Made by a program: the position numbers and the translations under genes. This document shows, piece by piece, positions 26,144-35,006 of a stretch of DNA of 64,000 nucleotides. Below the pieces are notes generated by a model. That model did not search any database. It saw only the letters and a program-made list of their open reading frames with translations, and was not told where the DNA came from. Every line of letters starts with the position of its first letter. The stretch's first letter is position 1. The DNA is from Acidilutibacter cellobiosedens (GTDB taxonomy: Bacteria > Bacillota > Clostridia > Tissierellales > Acidilutibacteraceae): assembly GCF_004103715.1 (NCBI RefSeq), contig NZ_CP035282.1, positions 496,001 through 560,000 on the forward strand. Direction: 5' to 3'.

Positions 26144-26972
26144 AGGTACTCTGTATATATGTCCTACTCCTATCGGCAACCTGGAAGATATAACTTTAAG
26201 GACATTAAATATTCTTAAAGAGGCAGACCTAATTGCTGCGGAGGATACCAGACATACATTAAAATTACTAAATTACTATAATATAAAGAAACCCCTCATC
26301 AGTTATCACGAGCACAACAAAAGGGAAAGAGGAGAAAAAGTAATTAAAGAGATAATTGAAGGAAAAAGGGTAGCTTTGGTTTCTGATGCGGGAATGCCCT
26401 GTATACAAGACCCGGGAGAAGATCTTATTAAACTTGCAATAGAAAAGGAAATACAAATAGTAGCCCTTCCCGGAGCAAGTGCTTTTATTCTGGCATTGGT
26501 TCTCTCAGGATTTCCTACGGACAAATTTGTATTTGAAGGGTTTCTTTCTTCATCAAAAAAAGACAGAATTAAAGATCTAAACAGGATTAGAGACGAAAAT
26601 AGGACCATAATTCTTTATGAGGCTCCTCATAGATTTTTAGATCTGATGGAGGATATAATTCAGGTACTGGGAGATAGGAAAATATCAGTATCAAGAGAAC
26701 TTACAAAGATTCATGAAGAAACTTTTAGAGGAAAAGTATCGGAAGGAATTAAAAAATTCAAGGAGGAAGGAGTAAAGGGAGAGCTTGTCATAATTCTTGA
26801 AGGGAAAAAAGAAGAGGAAAAAAATTTTGATGATTTACCTGTAAAGGAACATATTAAACAGTACATGAGAGAAGGACTTTCTAAAAAAGAAGCAGTTAAA
26901 AAGGTAGCCAAGGAGAGAAAATTGCCAAGAAACCAAATATATAAAGAAGGAATAAATATAGAGGATAAATAA
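26133..26972 (+). CDS. rsmI: 16S rRNA cytidine-1402 2'-O-methyltransferase
   Basis: A 279-residue tetrapyrrole-methylase-fold enzyme that methylates the ribose of C1402 in the decoding centre. Motifs include LYICPTPIGNLEDITLRTL, AEDTRHTLKLLNYY, ALVSDAGMPCIQDPGE, VALPGASAFILAL, LYEAPHRFLDLMEDI and SRELTKIHEE. The C-terminal SKKEAVKKVAKERKLPRNQI is the usual helical tail. Either ATG 26133 or 26136 can be used after AAGGAG. The gene overlaps the upstream methylase. Confidence 0.95.
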   Translation: MMDKGTLYICPTPIGNLEDITLRTLNILKEADLIAAEDTRHTLKLLNYYNIKKPLISYHEHNKRERGEKVIKEIIEGKRVALVSDAGMPCIQDPGEDLIKLAIEKEIQIVALPGASAFILALVLSGFPTDKFVFEGFLSSSKKDRIKDLNRIRDENRTIILYEAPHRFLDLMEDIIQVLGDRKISVSRELTKIHEETFRGKVSEGIKKFKEEGVKGELVIILEGKKEEEKNFDDLPVKEHIKQYMREGLSKKEAVKKVAKERKLPRNQIYKEGINIEDK

Positions 26973-26991
26973 CCCCTTCTGTAAGAAGGGG
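26973..26991. terminator. Hairpin between rsmI and abrB (convergent)
   Basis: CCCCTTCT and AGAAGGGG form an 8-bp GC-rich stem with a 3-base loop. The T-tracts on both sides are weak, so termination strength is uncertain. Confidence 0.55.
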
Positions 26992-27000
26992 CAAATGGAA

Positions 27001-27243
27001 TTATTTCTTTCTTAATTCTTCCAAGCAAGCAGGGCATATATTTTTACCTTTAAAAACTTGAACATCTTTAGCTTGTCCACAGAAAATACATGCTGGGGCA
27101 TATTTCTTAAGTATAATTTGCTCTCCTTCAACATAAATTTCCAATGCGTCTTTCTCGGCAATATCCAGTGTCCTTCTTAATTCAATAGGTATAACCACTC
27201 TTCCAAGCTCATCCACTTTTCTTACAATTCCAGTTGATTTCAT
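27001..27243 (-). CDS. abrB: AbrB-family transition-state regulator
   Basis: 80 residues. The N-terminal SpoVT/AbrB swapped-hairpin domain (about 1-50: STGIVRKVDELGRVVIPIEL, RRTLDIAEKDALEIYVEG) is followed by a C-terminal CxxC-x17-CxxC module (CIFCGQ and CPAC) that could bind zinc, common in clostridial AbrB versions. Such proteins repress stationary-phase and sporulation genes during growth. The position after rsmI and before metG matches Bacillus, though here it points the other way. A good sigma-A promoter lies upstream at 27296-27324. Confidence 0.92.
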   Translation of the reverse strand: MKSTGIVRKVDELGRVVIPIELRRTLDIAEKDALEIYVEGEQIILKKYAPACIFCGQAKDVQVFKGKNICPACLEELRKK

Positions 27244-27295
27244 ATTTCATTCCTCCCATTTATTTAATTTATATCGACTTTATTCTACAAGTTAA

Positions 27296-27324
27296 ATAGT
27301 ATCATATATGCCAAATTAAGTCAA
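27296..27324 (-). promoter_or_regulatory. abrB promoter
   Basis: On the minus strand: TTGACT (27324-27319), 17 bases, TACTAT (27301-27296). Confidence 0.65.
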
Positions 27325-27401
27325 CATTTTTCTGAGTGAATTATGAAAAAATTTTGAGGATATAAAGTTGTAAAGTTTAAATGGAACGGAAAGGGGAAAA
27401 C

Positions 27402-28403
27402 ATGTATAAAGTTAGTAAGGAACTCAAAGATAGGACAAAAGAACTAAATGAAAAATTAAAAACCAAATACAACAAGGTTTTTCAGATGAGCAAGAATGAA
27501 ATTATTTCATATATTGAAGAAAATATCGGGGAAATAATTAAACTGGAAAGTTTACCTTTGGAGGAACTTAAAAAATATTATGAAAAGGGAGGAATAATAG
27601 GAGTTGATGGCTCAAAAAACAGGATAGGGAGTGCTTCTCCTCATTTTGTGGAATTATATCAGGGCCTTGCTAAATGTACTAAAGGACAAGATTCCTCAGT
27701 ATATAAGGGGGATTTTTATACTCCTTTGTACAATGAGGAAGAGAAAAATATTTTAAATGAAAATGAGGTAAAGACAAATTCGGAAGAAAAAATTCTTAAT
27801 TATAAATTATCGAAAATAGAAGTGGATGCGGCTCTTGAAGGCATTAATAAATTTAATCCTTCCGTTGTGATGATGGATGGTTCCTTGATAAGGTACAATA
27901 TTGAATGTAACAATGAATGGATAAAATTAAAAGATGAATGTGAAAAAAGAAAAATAATACTTATAGGCGTGATAAAAGAAATAGAAACCTCAATTATAGG
28001 AAACTCCATGATTAAAAACAAAATTCTCAAAGATTACGAAATATTTGGAGATAGGGAGATGCTCTACGGACTATTGGAATATAAGGATATGATTTTAATA
28101 GAAACAAATGTAGGAAATAAAAATGAGGCAGGGCTTTCTTCGGCATTCATCAGAAGTTCCTTTTCACCTACGGCTATCGGATTGGATATATTGGAAAGCC
28201 AAAGGGATTGTATAATCGATATGGGGAGGCTTGTTGTTTCACTTACGGCAGAAAACAGCAGGGGTGTTCCCCTGTGGCTTGATATTGTGGATAAAGAAGT
28301 AAAGATTTCAGATAAAATGATGAGAGGAATACTGGAAACCGCTTTGGACAGAGAAATATTGGAGAAACTTTTTATTTCCGAAAGAGATAAAAGATGGTTA
28401 TAG
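27402..28403 (+). CDS. nurA: NurA-domain nuclease
   Basis: A 333-residue protein with an N-terminal helical part and a NurA nuclease core. GGIIGVDGSKNRIG supplies the first catalytic Asp, PSVVMMDGSLIRYN the second acidic block, and the C-terminal SLTAENSRGVPLWLDIV contributes later core strands. NurA is a 5'-3' exonuclease/endonuclease that works with the hexameric HerA motor in DNA-end processing, best known in archaea. The start is ATG 27402 after GAAAGGGG. The HerA-like ATPase gene begins 11 bases after its stop, strongly supporting the pair. Confidence 0.82.
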   Translation: MYKVSKELKDRTKELNEKLKTKYNKVFQMSKNEIISYIEENIGEIIKLESLPLEELKKYYEKGGIIGVDGSKNRIGSASPHFVELYQGLAKCTKGQDSSVYKGDFYTPLYNEEEKNILNENEVKTNSEEKILNYKLSKIEVDAALEGINKFNPSVVMMDGSLIRYNIECNNEWIKLKDECEKRKIILIGVIKEIETSIIGNSMIKNKILKDYEIFGDREMLYGLLEYKDMILIETNVGNKNEAGLSSAFIRSSFSPTAIGLDILESQRDCIIDMGRLVVSLTAENSRGVPLWLDIVDKEVKISDKMMRGILETALDREILEKLFISERDKRWL

Positions 28404-28414
28404 GAGGGAAAGAT

Positions 28415-30250
28415 ATGAAGGTTGTGGGAGTAACTACGTGTCAGGAAATATATATAGGCTCAAGGTCCAGAAATTTCAGAATGAATGAATTTCTAATAAT
28501 ACAGGACTCATATCAGGGAGACCTTTTGGGAGAAGTAGTGGAGGCTCAGACTTATAACCGCTACATTCCTTTAAATATAAACGGAGATTTGGCAGACAAT
28601 CATGTCTTAGAGTCCTTACGAGCAATAGGCTATGATATTGATGAAGATACTATTTACATAGCCAAAATCAGATTGGTAAACGAAGCTTCTTATCCTGTGG
28701 AAACCGGGTCGGATGTACGAATTCCGGAATTTTCCGAAGTAAAGGATTTAATGATTAAATCTTCTCTGGAAGAAGGGCTGATATTGGGAGAAATAAAAAA
28801 TACGGATCAAATGGTAAAAGATATGGATGATGAATTCAAAGATATTCTATATACCTTTGAAAATAATGAACTTAATGAACAGAAAGGCATCCCTTTTATA
28901 TTTAATTTAAGAAGTATGCATCAATATCCTCATATAGGTGTGTTTGGCGGTTCAGGCTCGGGAAAATCATTTGGACTCAGGGTTATTCTTGAAGAACTTA
29001 TGAAATTGAGCATTCCGACCATTGTTTTAGATCCTCATTTCGAGATGGATTTTTCTCAGGAAGGAGAATATATTCCGAAGGATTTAAGAAAGGATTTCTC
29101 GGAGAAATTTAAGTGTTTTCAAGTAGGATATCATATAGGAGTGAAATTTGAAGAGCTTTCCAATCAGGATTTGAAAAATTTGCTGGAATCTTCGGGTAGA
29201 ATGTCTGATTCCATGAATAATGTGGTAGATATCCTATTTAAAACGAGAGACTCCTATTTGAGCTTTCATGAAAGATTGAAAATGCTTATGGATGCTCAGG
29301 AAGAAGGCTCCTTAGATAAAATAATCAACAAAATAAACGCTGCCACTACAGCTCAAGAAAGGAAAGGATGGGAAAGAAGAAAAGAAATATTTTTAAATTA
29401 TGATAAAATATGTCCTTACAGTTCAGTAAAAGGAATAATGTGGAGACTCAATAGGCTCAATAATGAAGGGATATTCAGCAAGGATATAAGAGAGGTGGAA
29501 GAAAACCTTAAAATGGGTAAACTTGTGGTAATTCAGGGAAGTACAAGAATTCTTCAGGTATTTTCTACCTATCTTTTGAACAATCTTTATCATAAGAGAA
29601 GGGAATATAAAGATGCCCAGTATAAAGGAATAGCAGAAGATTATTTTCCGCCTTTTATCATAGTTACGGACGAAGCCCACAATTTTGCCCCGAAGGGATA
29701 TGAAAGCCCTTCTAAGTCCATACTTAGAGAGATATCCCAGGAAGGAAGAAAATACGGAACCTTTTTAATTTTGGCTACCCAGAGGCCTACCCTCCTTGAT
29801 GAAACCATCACTGCTCAATTAAACACTAAATTTATATTCAGAACCGTAAGAGCATCGGATATTCAGACAATAAAAGAAGAAACGGATATCACGGAAGAAG
29901 AATCAAGAAGGCTTCCATATTTAAAATCGGGAGATGTATTTATTTCTTCTGCCGTAATGGGCAGAACGGTATTTGTAAGAGTAAGAGCAGCGGATACTAC
30001 AAGTCCCCATATAGAGAATCCCTTTGATGAACTGGTAAGAAACAAATCAGATGATGAAGAAAAATTTTATGATATTATTAAGAACAGTATTCCCATAAAT
30101 GAGCCTGATATTATATATATAATTCAAGATATAGAAAAAGAAACGGGAATAACATATACGGTGGAAGTTTTTAAGGAAAGGCTGGAAAAATTAGTACAGT
30201 CGGGAAGGTTAAAAAAAGAATCCACTCCGTTTTATGACGTATATAGATAG
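28415..30250 (+). CDS. herA: HerA-like hexameric ATPase
   Basis: 611 residues. A short beta-rich HAS-like N-terminus (GEVVEAQTYNRYIP) precedes a DUF87-type motor domain with Walker A GVFGGSGSGKSFGLR and Walker B with the following Glu in FIIVTDEAHNFAP. Then come the LREISQEGRKYGTFLILATQ sensor block and QRPTLLDETITAQLNTKF. It presumably translocates DNA through a ring while the neighbouring NurA cuts. ATG 28415 has AGGAGGG 6 bases upstream. The gene lies in a housekeeping cluster, not beside restriction or defence genes. Confidence 0.85.
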   Translation: MKVVGVTTCQEIYIGSRSRNFRMNEFLIIQDSYQGDLLGEVVEAQTYNRYIPLNINGDLADNHVLESLRAIGYDIDEDTIYIAKIRLVNEASYPVETGSDVRIPEFSEVKDLMIKSSLEEGLILGEIKNTDQMVKDMDDEFKDILYTFENNELNEQKGIPFIFNLRSMHQYPHIGVFGGSGSGKSFGLRVILEELMKLSIPTIVLDPHFEMDFSQEGEYIPKDLRKDFSEKFKCFQVGYHIGVKFEELSNQDLKNLLESSGRMSDSMNNVVDILFKTRDSYLSFHERLKMLMDAQEEGSLDKIINKINAATTAQERKGWERRKEIFLNYDKICPYSSVKGIMWRLNRLNNEGIFSKDIREVEENLKMGKLVVIQGSTRILQVFSTYLLNNLYHKRREYKDAQYKGIAEDYFPPFIIVTDEAHNFAPKGYESPSKSILREISQEGRKYGTFLILATQRPTLLDETITAQLNTKFIFRTVRASDIQTIKEETDITEEESRRLPYLKSGDVFISSAVMGRTVFVRVRAADTTSPHIENPFDELVRNKSDDEEKFYDIIKNSIPINEPDIIYIIQDIEKETGITYTVEVFKERLEKLVQSGRLKKESTPFYDVYR

Positions 30251-30268
30251 TGATGTTCTATAAAAAAG

Positions 30269-30305
30269 ACTCTCCTCATATATTTAAACAAAAGGAGAGT
30301 TTTTT
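30269..30305 (+). promoter_or_regulatory. Terminator-like hairpin that contains the spmA ribosome site
   Basis: ACTCTCCT (30269-30276) pairs with AGGAGAGT (30293-30300), extended by an A-run/T-run, and T5 follows at 30301-30305. The 3' arm AAGGAGAG is also the Shine-Dalgarno of spmA (ATG 30307). It can therefore end herA transcripts and mask spmA translation in read-through RNA. Confidence 0.7.
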
Positions 30306-30306
30306 A

Positions 30307-30888
30307 ATGATAAATACCATATGGTTTTTGCTTATATTTTTAGGAATAATTTATTCTCTGTTTTCAGGAAATCTTCAGGAAATAAATAATGCAATCTTAA
30401 AAGAAGCCGAGGCAGGAGTACTATTTTCTATAAATCTTATCGGAATTATGTCTTTTTGGCTTGGGGTAATGAACATAGCCGAAAAATCAGGAATATTGAA
30501 AAAGATTTCAAGACTGTTCAAAATACCCATTAAAATGCTTTTCCCCGGAGTTCCCGATAATCATCCTGCTCAAAGATGGATAATAATGAATTTGATTTCC
30601 AATATGTTTGGAATAGGAAACGGAGCAACAGCCTTTGGGCTGAAAGCAATGAAGGAATTGAATAGTCTTAATCAGAATAAAAAAAGAGCTTCTAATGCTA
30701 TGTGTATGTTTCTCGTGATAAACATGTCATCAGTTCAATTAGTTCCGTTGACTGTCATCAAGATGAGAATGGATTTGGGATCTAAAAATCCCATGGAAAT
30801 AATAGCCCCTGCTTTTTTGGCAACATCTGTTTCTTTAATAGTGGGAATAATAACCGTTAAGTTATTGGAGGTAAAATACAGATGTTAA
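30307..30888 (+). CDS. spmA: Spore maturation protein A
   Basis: A 193-residue membrane protein with nucleoside-transporter-like gate features: INTIWFLLIFLGIIYSLFSG at the start, GLMSFWLGV-like IGIMSFWLGVMNIAEKSG, and NLISNMFGIGNGATAFGLKA. With SpmB it is needed for full dehydration of the spore core. ATG 30307 follows the AAGGAGAG site; a longer frame from 30250 would run through the terminator stem. It overlaps spmB by 7 bases. Confidence 0.92.
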   Translation: MINTIWFLLIFLGIIYSLFSGNLQEINNAILKEAEAGVLFSINLIGIMSFWLGVMNIAEKSGILKKISRLFKIPIKMLFPGVPDNHPAQRWIIMNLISNMFGIGNGATAFGLKAMKELNSLNQNKKRASNAMCMFLVINMSSVQLVPLTVIKMRMDLGSKNPMEIIAPAFLATSVSLIVGIITVKLLEVKYRC

Positions 30889-31406
30889 ATGCCATATCCG
30901 TAATCATCATACCGTTTATTGTAGGGACAATATTATTATATGGTTGGCTTAAAGGAGAAGATATATATTCTCTTTTTATAGAAGGAGCAAAAGAAGGACT
31001 AAAGACTTCCATGAAAATCATGCCCTATCTTATAGCGATATTTATAGCGGTAGGGATATTTAGGGCCTCCGGAGCAATGGATATGATGCAAACTTTATTT
31101 GAACCGGTGAATAAGATCTTAAAAATACCCGAAGGAATACTTCCGCTTATAATAATCCGTCCCATATCCGGAAGCGGAGCTTTGGGAGCGGTTAAAGACG
31201 TGTTGGAACACTGGGGGCCCGATTCTTTTCAAGGAAGAGTTGCGTCAATAATGATGGGCTCTACGGAAACTATTTTTTATACCATATCGGTTTATTTTGG
31301 CTCAATAGGAGTAAAAGACTACAGATATACCTTAAAAGCTGCTCTTATTTCTTATGCTGTTTCCATATTCTCATCAATATTGATTGCCGGAATTTTTTTT
31401 AGATAA
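30882..31406 (+). CDS. spmB: Spore maturation protein B
   Basis: 174 residues with several membrane spans. LPLIIIRPISGSGALGAVKD and GRVASIMMGSTETIFYTISV are the characteristic SpmB/gate-domain blocks. It partners with SpmA in spore core dehydration. The start at ATG 30882 lies inside spmA, with GGAGG just upstream. The unit ends at a bidirectional terminator shared with the convergent yabE-like gene. Confidence 0.92.
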   Translation: MLNAISVIIIPFIVGTILLYGWLKGEDIYSLFIEGAKEGLKTSMKIMPYLIAIFIAVGIFRASGAMDMMQTLFEPVNKILKIPEGILPLIIIRPISGSGALGAVKDVLEHWGPDSFQGRVASIMMGSTETIFYTISVYFGSIGVKDYRYTLKAALISYAVSIFSSILIAGIFFR

Positions 31407-31426
31407 TGATAAATTTTAACTAAATT

Positions 31427-31459
31427 AAAAAAATAGGAGCTCTGAGCTCCTATTTTTTT
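31427..31459. terminator. Bidirectional terminator between spmB and the yabE-like gene
   Basis: A 15-bp perfect stem (31427-31441 with 31445-31459) has A-run and T-run flanks. Its right arm covers the stop codon of the minus-strand gene. Confidence 0.9.
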
Positions 31460-32478
31460 AAAACATATACCCTTACCTTCCTTCTGCCAAAATCTTTGCA
31501 ATCATCAGCAGAAGAAAAAAACAGATCTACTCTGCTTCCCTTTATAGCGCTTCCTGTATCTTCAGCTACAGCAAATCCATAATCCTGAGTATGGTCTAAA
31601 CTTTCTATATACAGTTTAGAACCTAAAGGAATAATGCTTGGATCAACGGAAACTACCCCAGGCCGTGCTTTAGTACCCAAGGCGGTTAAGCCGTAACTAT
31701 TGTCCCCGGGATTTTTACCTGTACTTTCATAAGATAAATCATAAGCCGTGGCAACGGCTACAAAAGAATGAGTATACCTTATGGCACCACGGGAAGACAC
31801 AAAGTAATCCTTGGAACCTTTTTCCACAATTCTGGGAATTGGCTGAGAAACAATACTCTCTGATATTGTATCTTGAGAAGATAATTTTCCATCCTTAAAT
31901 GTTGATTTTACAGTTATTTCTTTTAATCCGTTTGTTCCCTCTTGTACTACCTTTGTAGTTCCCTTTTCTAATTTATCCGTATGTTTTATGATACTCTCAA
32001 AGGGTAATTCTTTTTTAACTGTGTTAATCTTTTCTTCTACTCTTACGATTTTAATTTCTTCCATAGGTTCTATTTTTTCTCCTAATGCAGGATATGTGTA
32101 ATCAAGTTCCCCCAATTTATAATTTAAATCTTTAAGTATATCTTCCACTCTATTATTTACAGATTGAACTTCGGCTGTTTTCCCTCCCATATTTATAACA
32201 TAAGTTTTAGGCGTCTTAATGACGATAGTTGTGTCTCTATCAATCTTATAATTAGGTTTTAAATTTATTTTGGAACCTTCGGGAAGAGATATTTTTTCGC
32301 TTTTCAATAATTCTCCCACAGTAGACTGAAACGTATTTACTTTTCTTGTTTTATTGTCTATAGAAATAATAACCTCTTTTTGCTCCGCTTGATAAATCCC
32401 CAGAATTAATACAGCTGCTAATGATAATAAGGTCAAAATTTTTAGGTATTTGTTATTTTTATTCCAAAAAATTTTCAT
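31450..32478 (-). CDS. yabE: YabE-like G5/3D-domain cell-wall protein
   Basis: A 342-residue exported protein. An N-terminal hydrophobic signal/anchor (about 12-28) is followed by two DUF348 repeats (IDNKTRKVNTFQSTVGELLK; MGGKTAEVQSVNNRVEDIL), a G5 domain (about 150-225), and a C-terminal 3D domain with VAVATAYDLS, SVDPSIIPLGSKLYIE, and AEDTGSAIKGSRVDLFF. The 3D domain has the three conserved aspartates of the MltA-like fold, so a peptidoglycan-cleaving role as in resuscitation-promoting-factor-like proteins is likely. The gene order metG-tatD-yabE-rnmV of Bacillus is rearranged here. Its promoter is at 32511-32539. Confidence 0.9.
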   Translation of the reverse strand: MKIFWNKNNKYLKILTLLSLAAVLILGIYQAEQKEVIISIDNKTRKVNTFQSTVGELLKSEKISLPEGSKINLKPNYKIDRDTTIVIKTPKTYVINMGGKTAEVQSVNNRVEDILKDLNYKLGELDYTYPALGEKIEPMEEIKIVRVEEKINTVKKELPFESIIKHTDKLEKGTTKVVQEGTNGLKEITVKSTFKDGKLSSQDTISESIVSQPIPRIVEKGSKDYFVSSRGAIRYTHSFVAVATAYDLSYESTGKNPGDNSYGLTALGTKARPGVVSVDPSIIPLGSKLYIESLDHTQDYGFAVAEDTGSAIKGSRVDLFFSSADDCKDFGRRKVRVYVLKK

Positions 32479-32510
32479 ATTTTTTCCTCCTTCAATTTTG
32501 ACTGTATAGT

Positions 32511-32539
32511 ATTTTATTTCAAAATTATATGTTTGTCAA
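32511..32539 (-). promoter_or_regulatory. Promoter of the yabE-like gene
   Basis: On the minus strand: TTGACA (32539-32534), 17 bases, TAAAAT (32516-32511). Confidence 0.65.
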
Positions 32540-32701
32540 ATTTTATAATAAAAAAGTGTAAACTTATGTAAATACAATAGCTCTATCAATAGGTTAGTAT
32601 TGCCATAATATTTAATATTATTACATTTTGGATTTTAGTGGGTTGGAACAACAAAATAGATTGAATATTCTTGCATTTATAAAGAATTTATAATTCGCCC
32701 C

Positions 32702-32730
32702 TTGACAAAAATAGCTTTTTCCTATATATT
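32702..32730 (+). promoter_or_regulatory. metG promoter
   Basis: TTGACA (32702-32707), 17 bases, TATATT (32725-32730), about 30 bases before the T-box leader. Confidence 0.75.
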
Positions 32731-32759
32731 ATTTAAATAAATCATTATATGTGACAAAT

Positions 32760-33018
32760 AATGAAGGGAAGAGTAAGCTTAAAAGAAAACTTTAGAGAGC
32801 CGGGTTTGGTGAAAACCGGTATTGGAAGTTAAGCTGAATATGGCCCCGGAGTTTTACGGCTAAACATGAAAGTGAAGCCGTAACGGAGTTATGTACGTTA
32901 ACACATAAGGTTATTATTTGTAACTTAATGAGGTTTGAACTGCGAAGTTTAAACAAATTAGAGTGGTAACATGAAAAATAAGTCTTCATCTCTATAACAG
33001 AGGGGAAGACTTTTTTAT
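32760..33018 (+). ncRNA. T-box leader of metG (tRNA-Met sensing)
   Basis: The leader has GAGAGCCGGG for Stem I, a specifier region GAATATGGCCCC with an ATG (Met) triplet, and the T-box block AGAGTGGTAACATG (32960-32973), whose TGGT pairs with the tRNA NCCA end. The terminator follows: AAGTCTTC (32980-32987) with GAAGACTT (33005-33012) and a T-run. Uncharged tRNA-Met should favour read-through into metG. The T-box differs from the common AGGGTGGNACCGCG at several positions. Confidence 0.85.
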
Positions 33019-33046
33019 TTGGAAAATATAATTTGGAGGGATTAAA

Positions 33047-34996
33047 TTGAAGACTTATTATTTAACTACACCTATTTTTTATCCCAGTGACAATCTTCAT
33101 ATAGGGCATGCTTATACTACAGTAGCAGCAGATACATTAAAAAGGTATAAGAAACTTATGGGATATGATGTTTTATTAGTAACGGGAACGGATGAACATG
33201 GACAAAAAATTCAACAAAAAGCATTAGAATCCGGGGAAACTCCCAAGGAATATGTAGACGGAATTGTTGAAGATATAAAGAAACTTTGGAATATGCTGGA
33301 TATTTCCTATGATATATTTATCAGAACTACAGACGAATATCATGAAAAAGCCGTTCAGAAAATATTTCAGAAGCTCTATGAAAAGGGAGATATTTATAAA
33401 TCATATTATGAAGGACTTTATTGTACTCCCTGTGAATCGTTTTGGAGTGAAAGCCAATTAGTTGACGGAAAATGTCCCGATTGTGGCAGAGAAGTCCATT
33501 TTGAGAGAGAAGAGGCATATTTCTTCAGACTATCAAAATATAAGGACAGAATAATAAAATTATTTAATGAAAACCCGAATTTTATACAACCTGATTCCAG
33601 AAGGCATGAAATGATAAACAACTTTTTGAATGAAGGATTAGAGGACCTTTGTGTTTCAAGAACAGCCTTTGATTGGGGGATTAAAGTTCCCTTTGATCCG
33701 AAGCATGTAGTATATGTATGGATAGATGCTCTTTTATGCTATATAACTGCATTAGGATACGGAAGTGAAAATGATGAAAGATTTAAAAAGTATTGGCCTT
33801 GCGATGTCCATTTGATAGGTAAAGAAATAGTCAGATTTCATACTATCATATGGCCTGCCGTATTGATGGCTTTAGATATTGAGATACCTAAAAAGGTATT
33901 TGGCCATGGATGGATACTTCTTGAAAATGATAAGATGTCTAAGTCAAAGGGAAATGTCATATATCCGGAGCCTATGATTAAATTATACGGATTGGATTCC
34001 TTTAAATATTTTCTTTTACGAGAATTCTCATTTGGGCAAGACGGTTCTTTTTCAAGAGAGAAATTTTTGCAAAGGCTTAATTCGGATTTAGCAAATGATT
34101 TAGGAAACCTGGTCAGCAGAACCGTTACAATGATAGAAAAATATAGTGAAGGATTAGTACCTGAACCATCCGAAGAAGGGGAATATGATAAAGATTTAAA
34201 ATCCTTGGCTTTGGAAATTCCAAAACAAGTTGAAAAGTATATGGACGCTTTGAATTTCAGCGATGCATTGGAAGAAATATGGAAACTGATTAGGAGAGCC
34301 AATAAGTATGTAGACGAAACATGTCCTTGGATTTTGGAAAAGGAAGGGAAAAAAGAAAGGCTGGATACGGTTCTTTATAATCTATTGGAGTCTTTAAGAA
34401 TTATTTCTGTGCTAATAAGACCTTTCATGGAAAAAACTTCTGATGAGATATTTTCAAGATTAGGATATGAGACTAAAGACCATTCTTGGGAAGAAAGTAA
34501 AACATGGGGATTAATTCCTTCCGGCCAGAAAGTCCATAGAGGAGATGTATTGTTCCCCAGATTGGATATTGAAAAGGAACTGCTAAGATTAAACAAAGAA
34601 AACGAGAAGCTTATGGAAGAAAGAAGAGAGAAAAGATCTTTAGGAAAAAAACCAAAAGAAAAACTTAAGAAAAGCTATATAGATATTGATGATTTTGATA
34701 AAATAGATTTAAGAATCGGAAAAGTTCTTGAAGTAAAAAAACATCCCAGAGCAGATAAACTTTTAGTATTTAAAATCCAATTAGGAGAAGAAATAAGACA
34801 GATAGTATCGGGAATAGCAAAATATTATTCTCCTGAAGAATTAGTAGGGAAAAATGTAGTTGTAGTCGCTAATCTGAAACCTATAAAGCTAAGAGGGGAA
34901 GAATCTCAGGGAATGATATTGTCTGCTGCAGATGAAAAAAAACTTTCCGTAATTACTACCTTGTCCGGTATTGATTCGGGGGCAAAGGTAGAATAG
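33047..34996 (+). CDS. metG: Methionyl-tRNA synthetase
   Basis: A 649-residue class I synthetase. It has YLTTPIFYPSDNLHIGHAYT with the HIGH motif, the zinc knuckle CTPCESFW followed by CPDC, KMSKSKGNVIYPEP for the KMSKS loop, and a C-terminal OB-fold tRNA-binding domain (about 545-649: IDLRIGKVLEVKKHPRADKL, RQIVSGIA, SQGMILSA). TTG 33047 follows GGAGGG. It heads a likely operon with tatD, rnmV and rsmA, so the T-box may govern all four. Confidence 0.97.
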   Translation: MKTYYLTTPIFYPSDNLHIGHAYTTVAADTLKRYKKLMGYDVLLVTGTDEHGQKIQQKALESGETPKEYVDGIVEDIKKLWNMLDISYDIFIRTTDEYHEKAVQKIFQKLYEKGDIYKSYYEGLYCTPCESFWSESQLVDGKCPDCGREVHFEREEAYFFRLSKYKDRIIKLFNENPNFIQPDSRRHEMINNFLNEGLEDLCVSRTAFDWGIKVPFDPKHVVYVWIDALLCYITALGYGSENDERFKKYWPCDVHLIGKEIVRFHTIIWPAVLMALDIEIPKKVFGHGWILLENDKMSKSKGNVIYPEPMIKLYGLDSFKYFLLREFSFGQDGSFSREKFLQRLNSDLANDLGNLVSRTVTMIEKYSEGLVPEPSEEGEYDKDLKSLALEIPKQVEKYMDALNFSDALEEIWKLIRRANKYVDETCPWILEKEGKKERLDTVLYNLLESLRIISVLIRPFMEKTSDEIFSRLGYETKDHSWEESKTWGLIPSGQKVHRGDVLFPRLDIEKELLRLNKENEKLMEERREKRSLGKKPKEKLKKSYIDIDDFDKIDLRIGKVLEVKKHPRADKLLVFKIQLGEEIRQIVSGIAKYYSPEELVGKNVVVVANLKPIKLRGEESQGMILSAADEKKLSVITTLSGIDSGAKVE

Positions 34997-35006
34997 GAGG
35001 TAGAAA

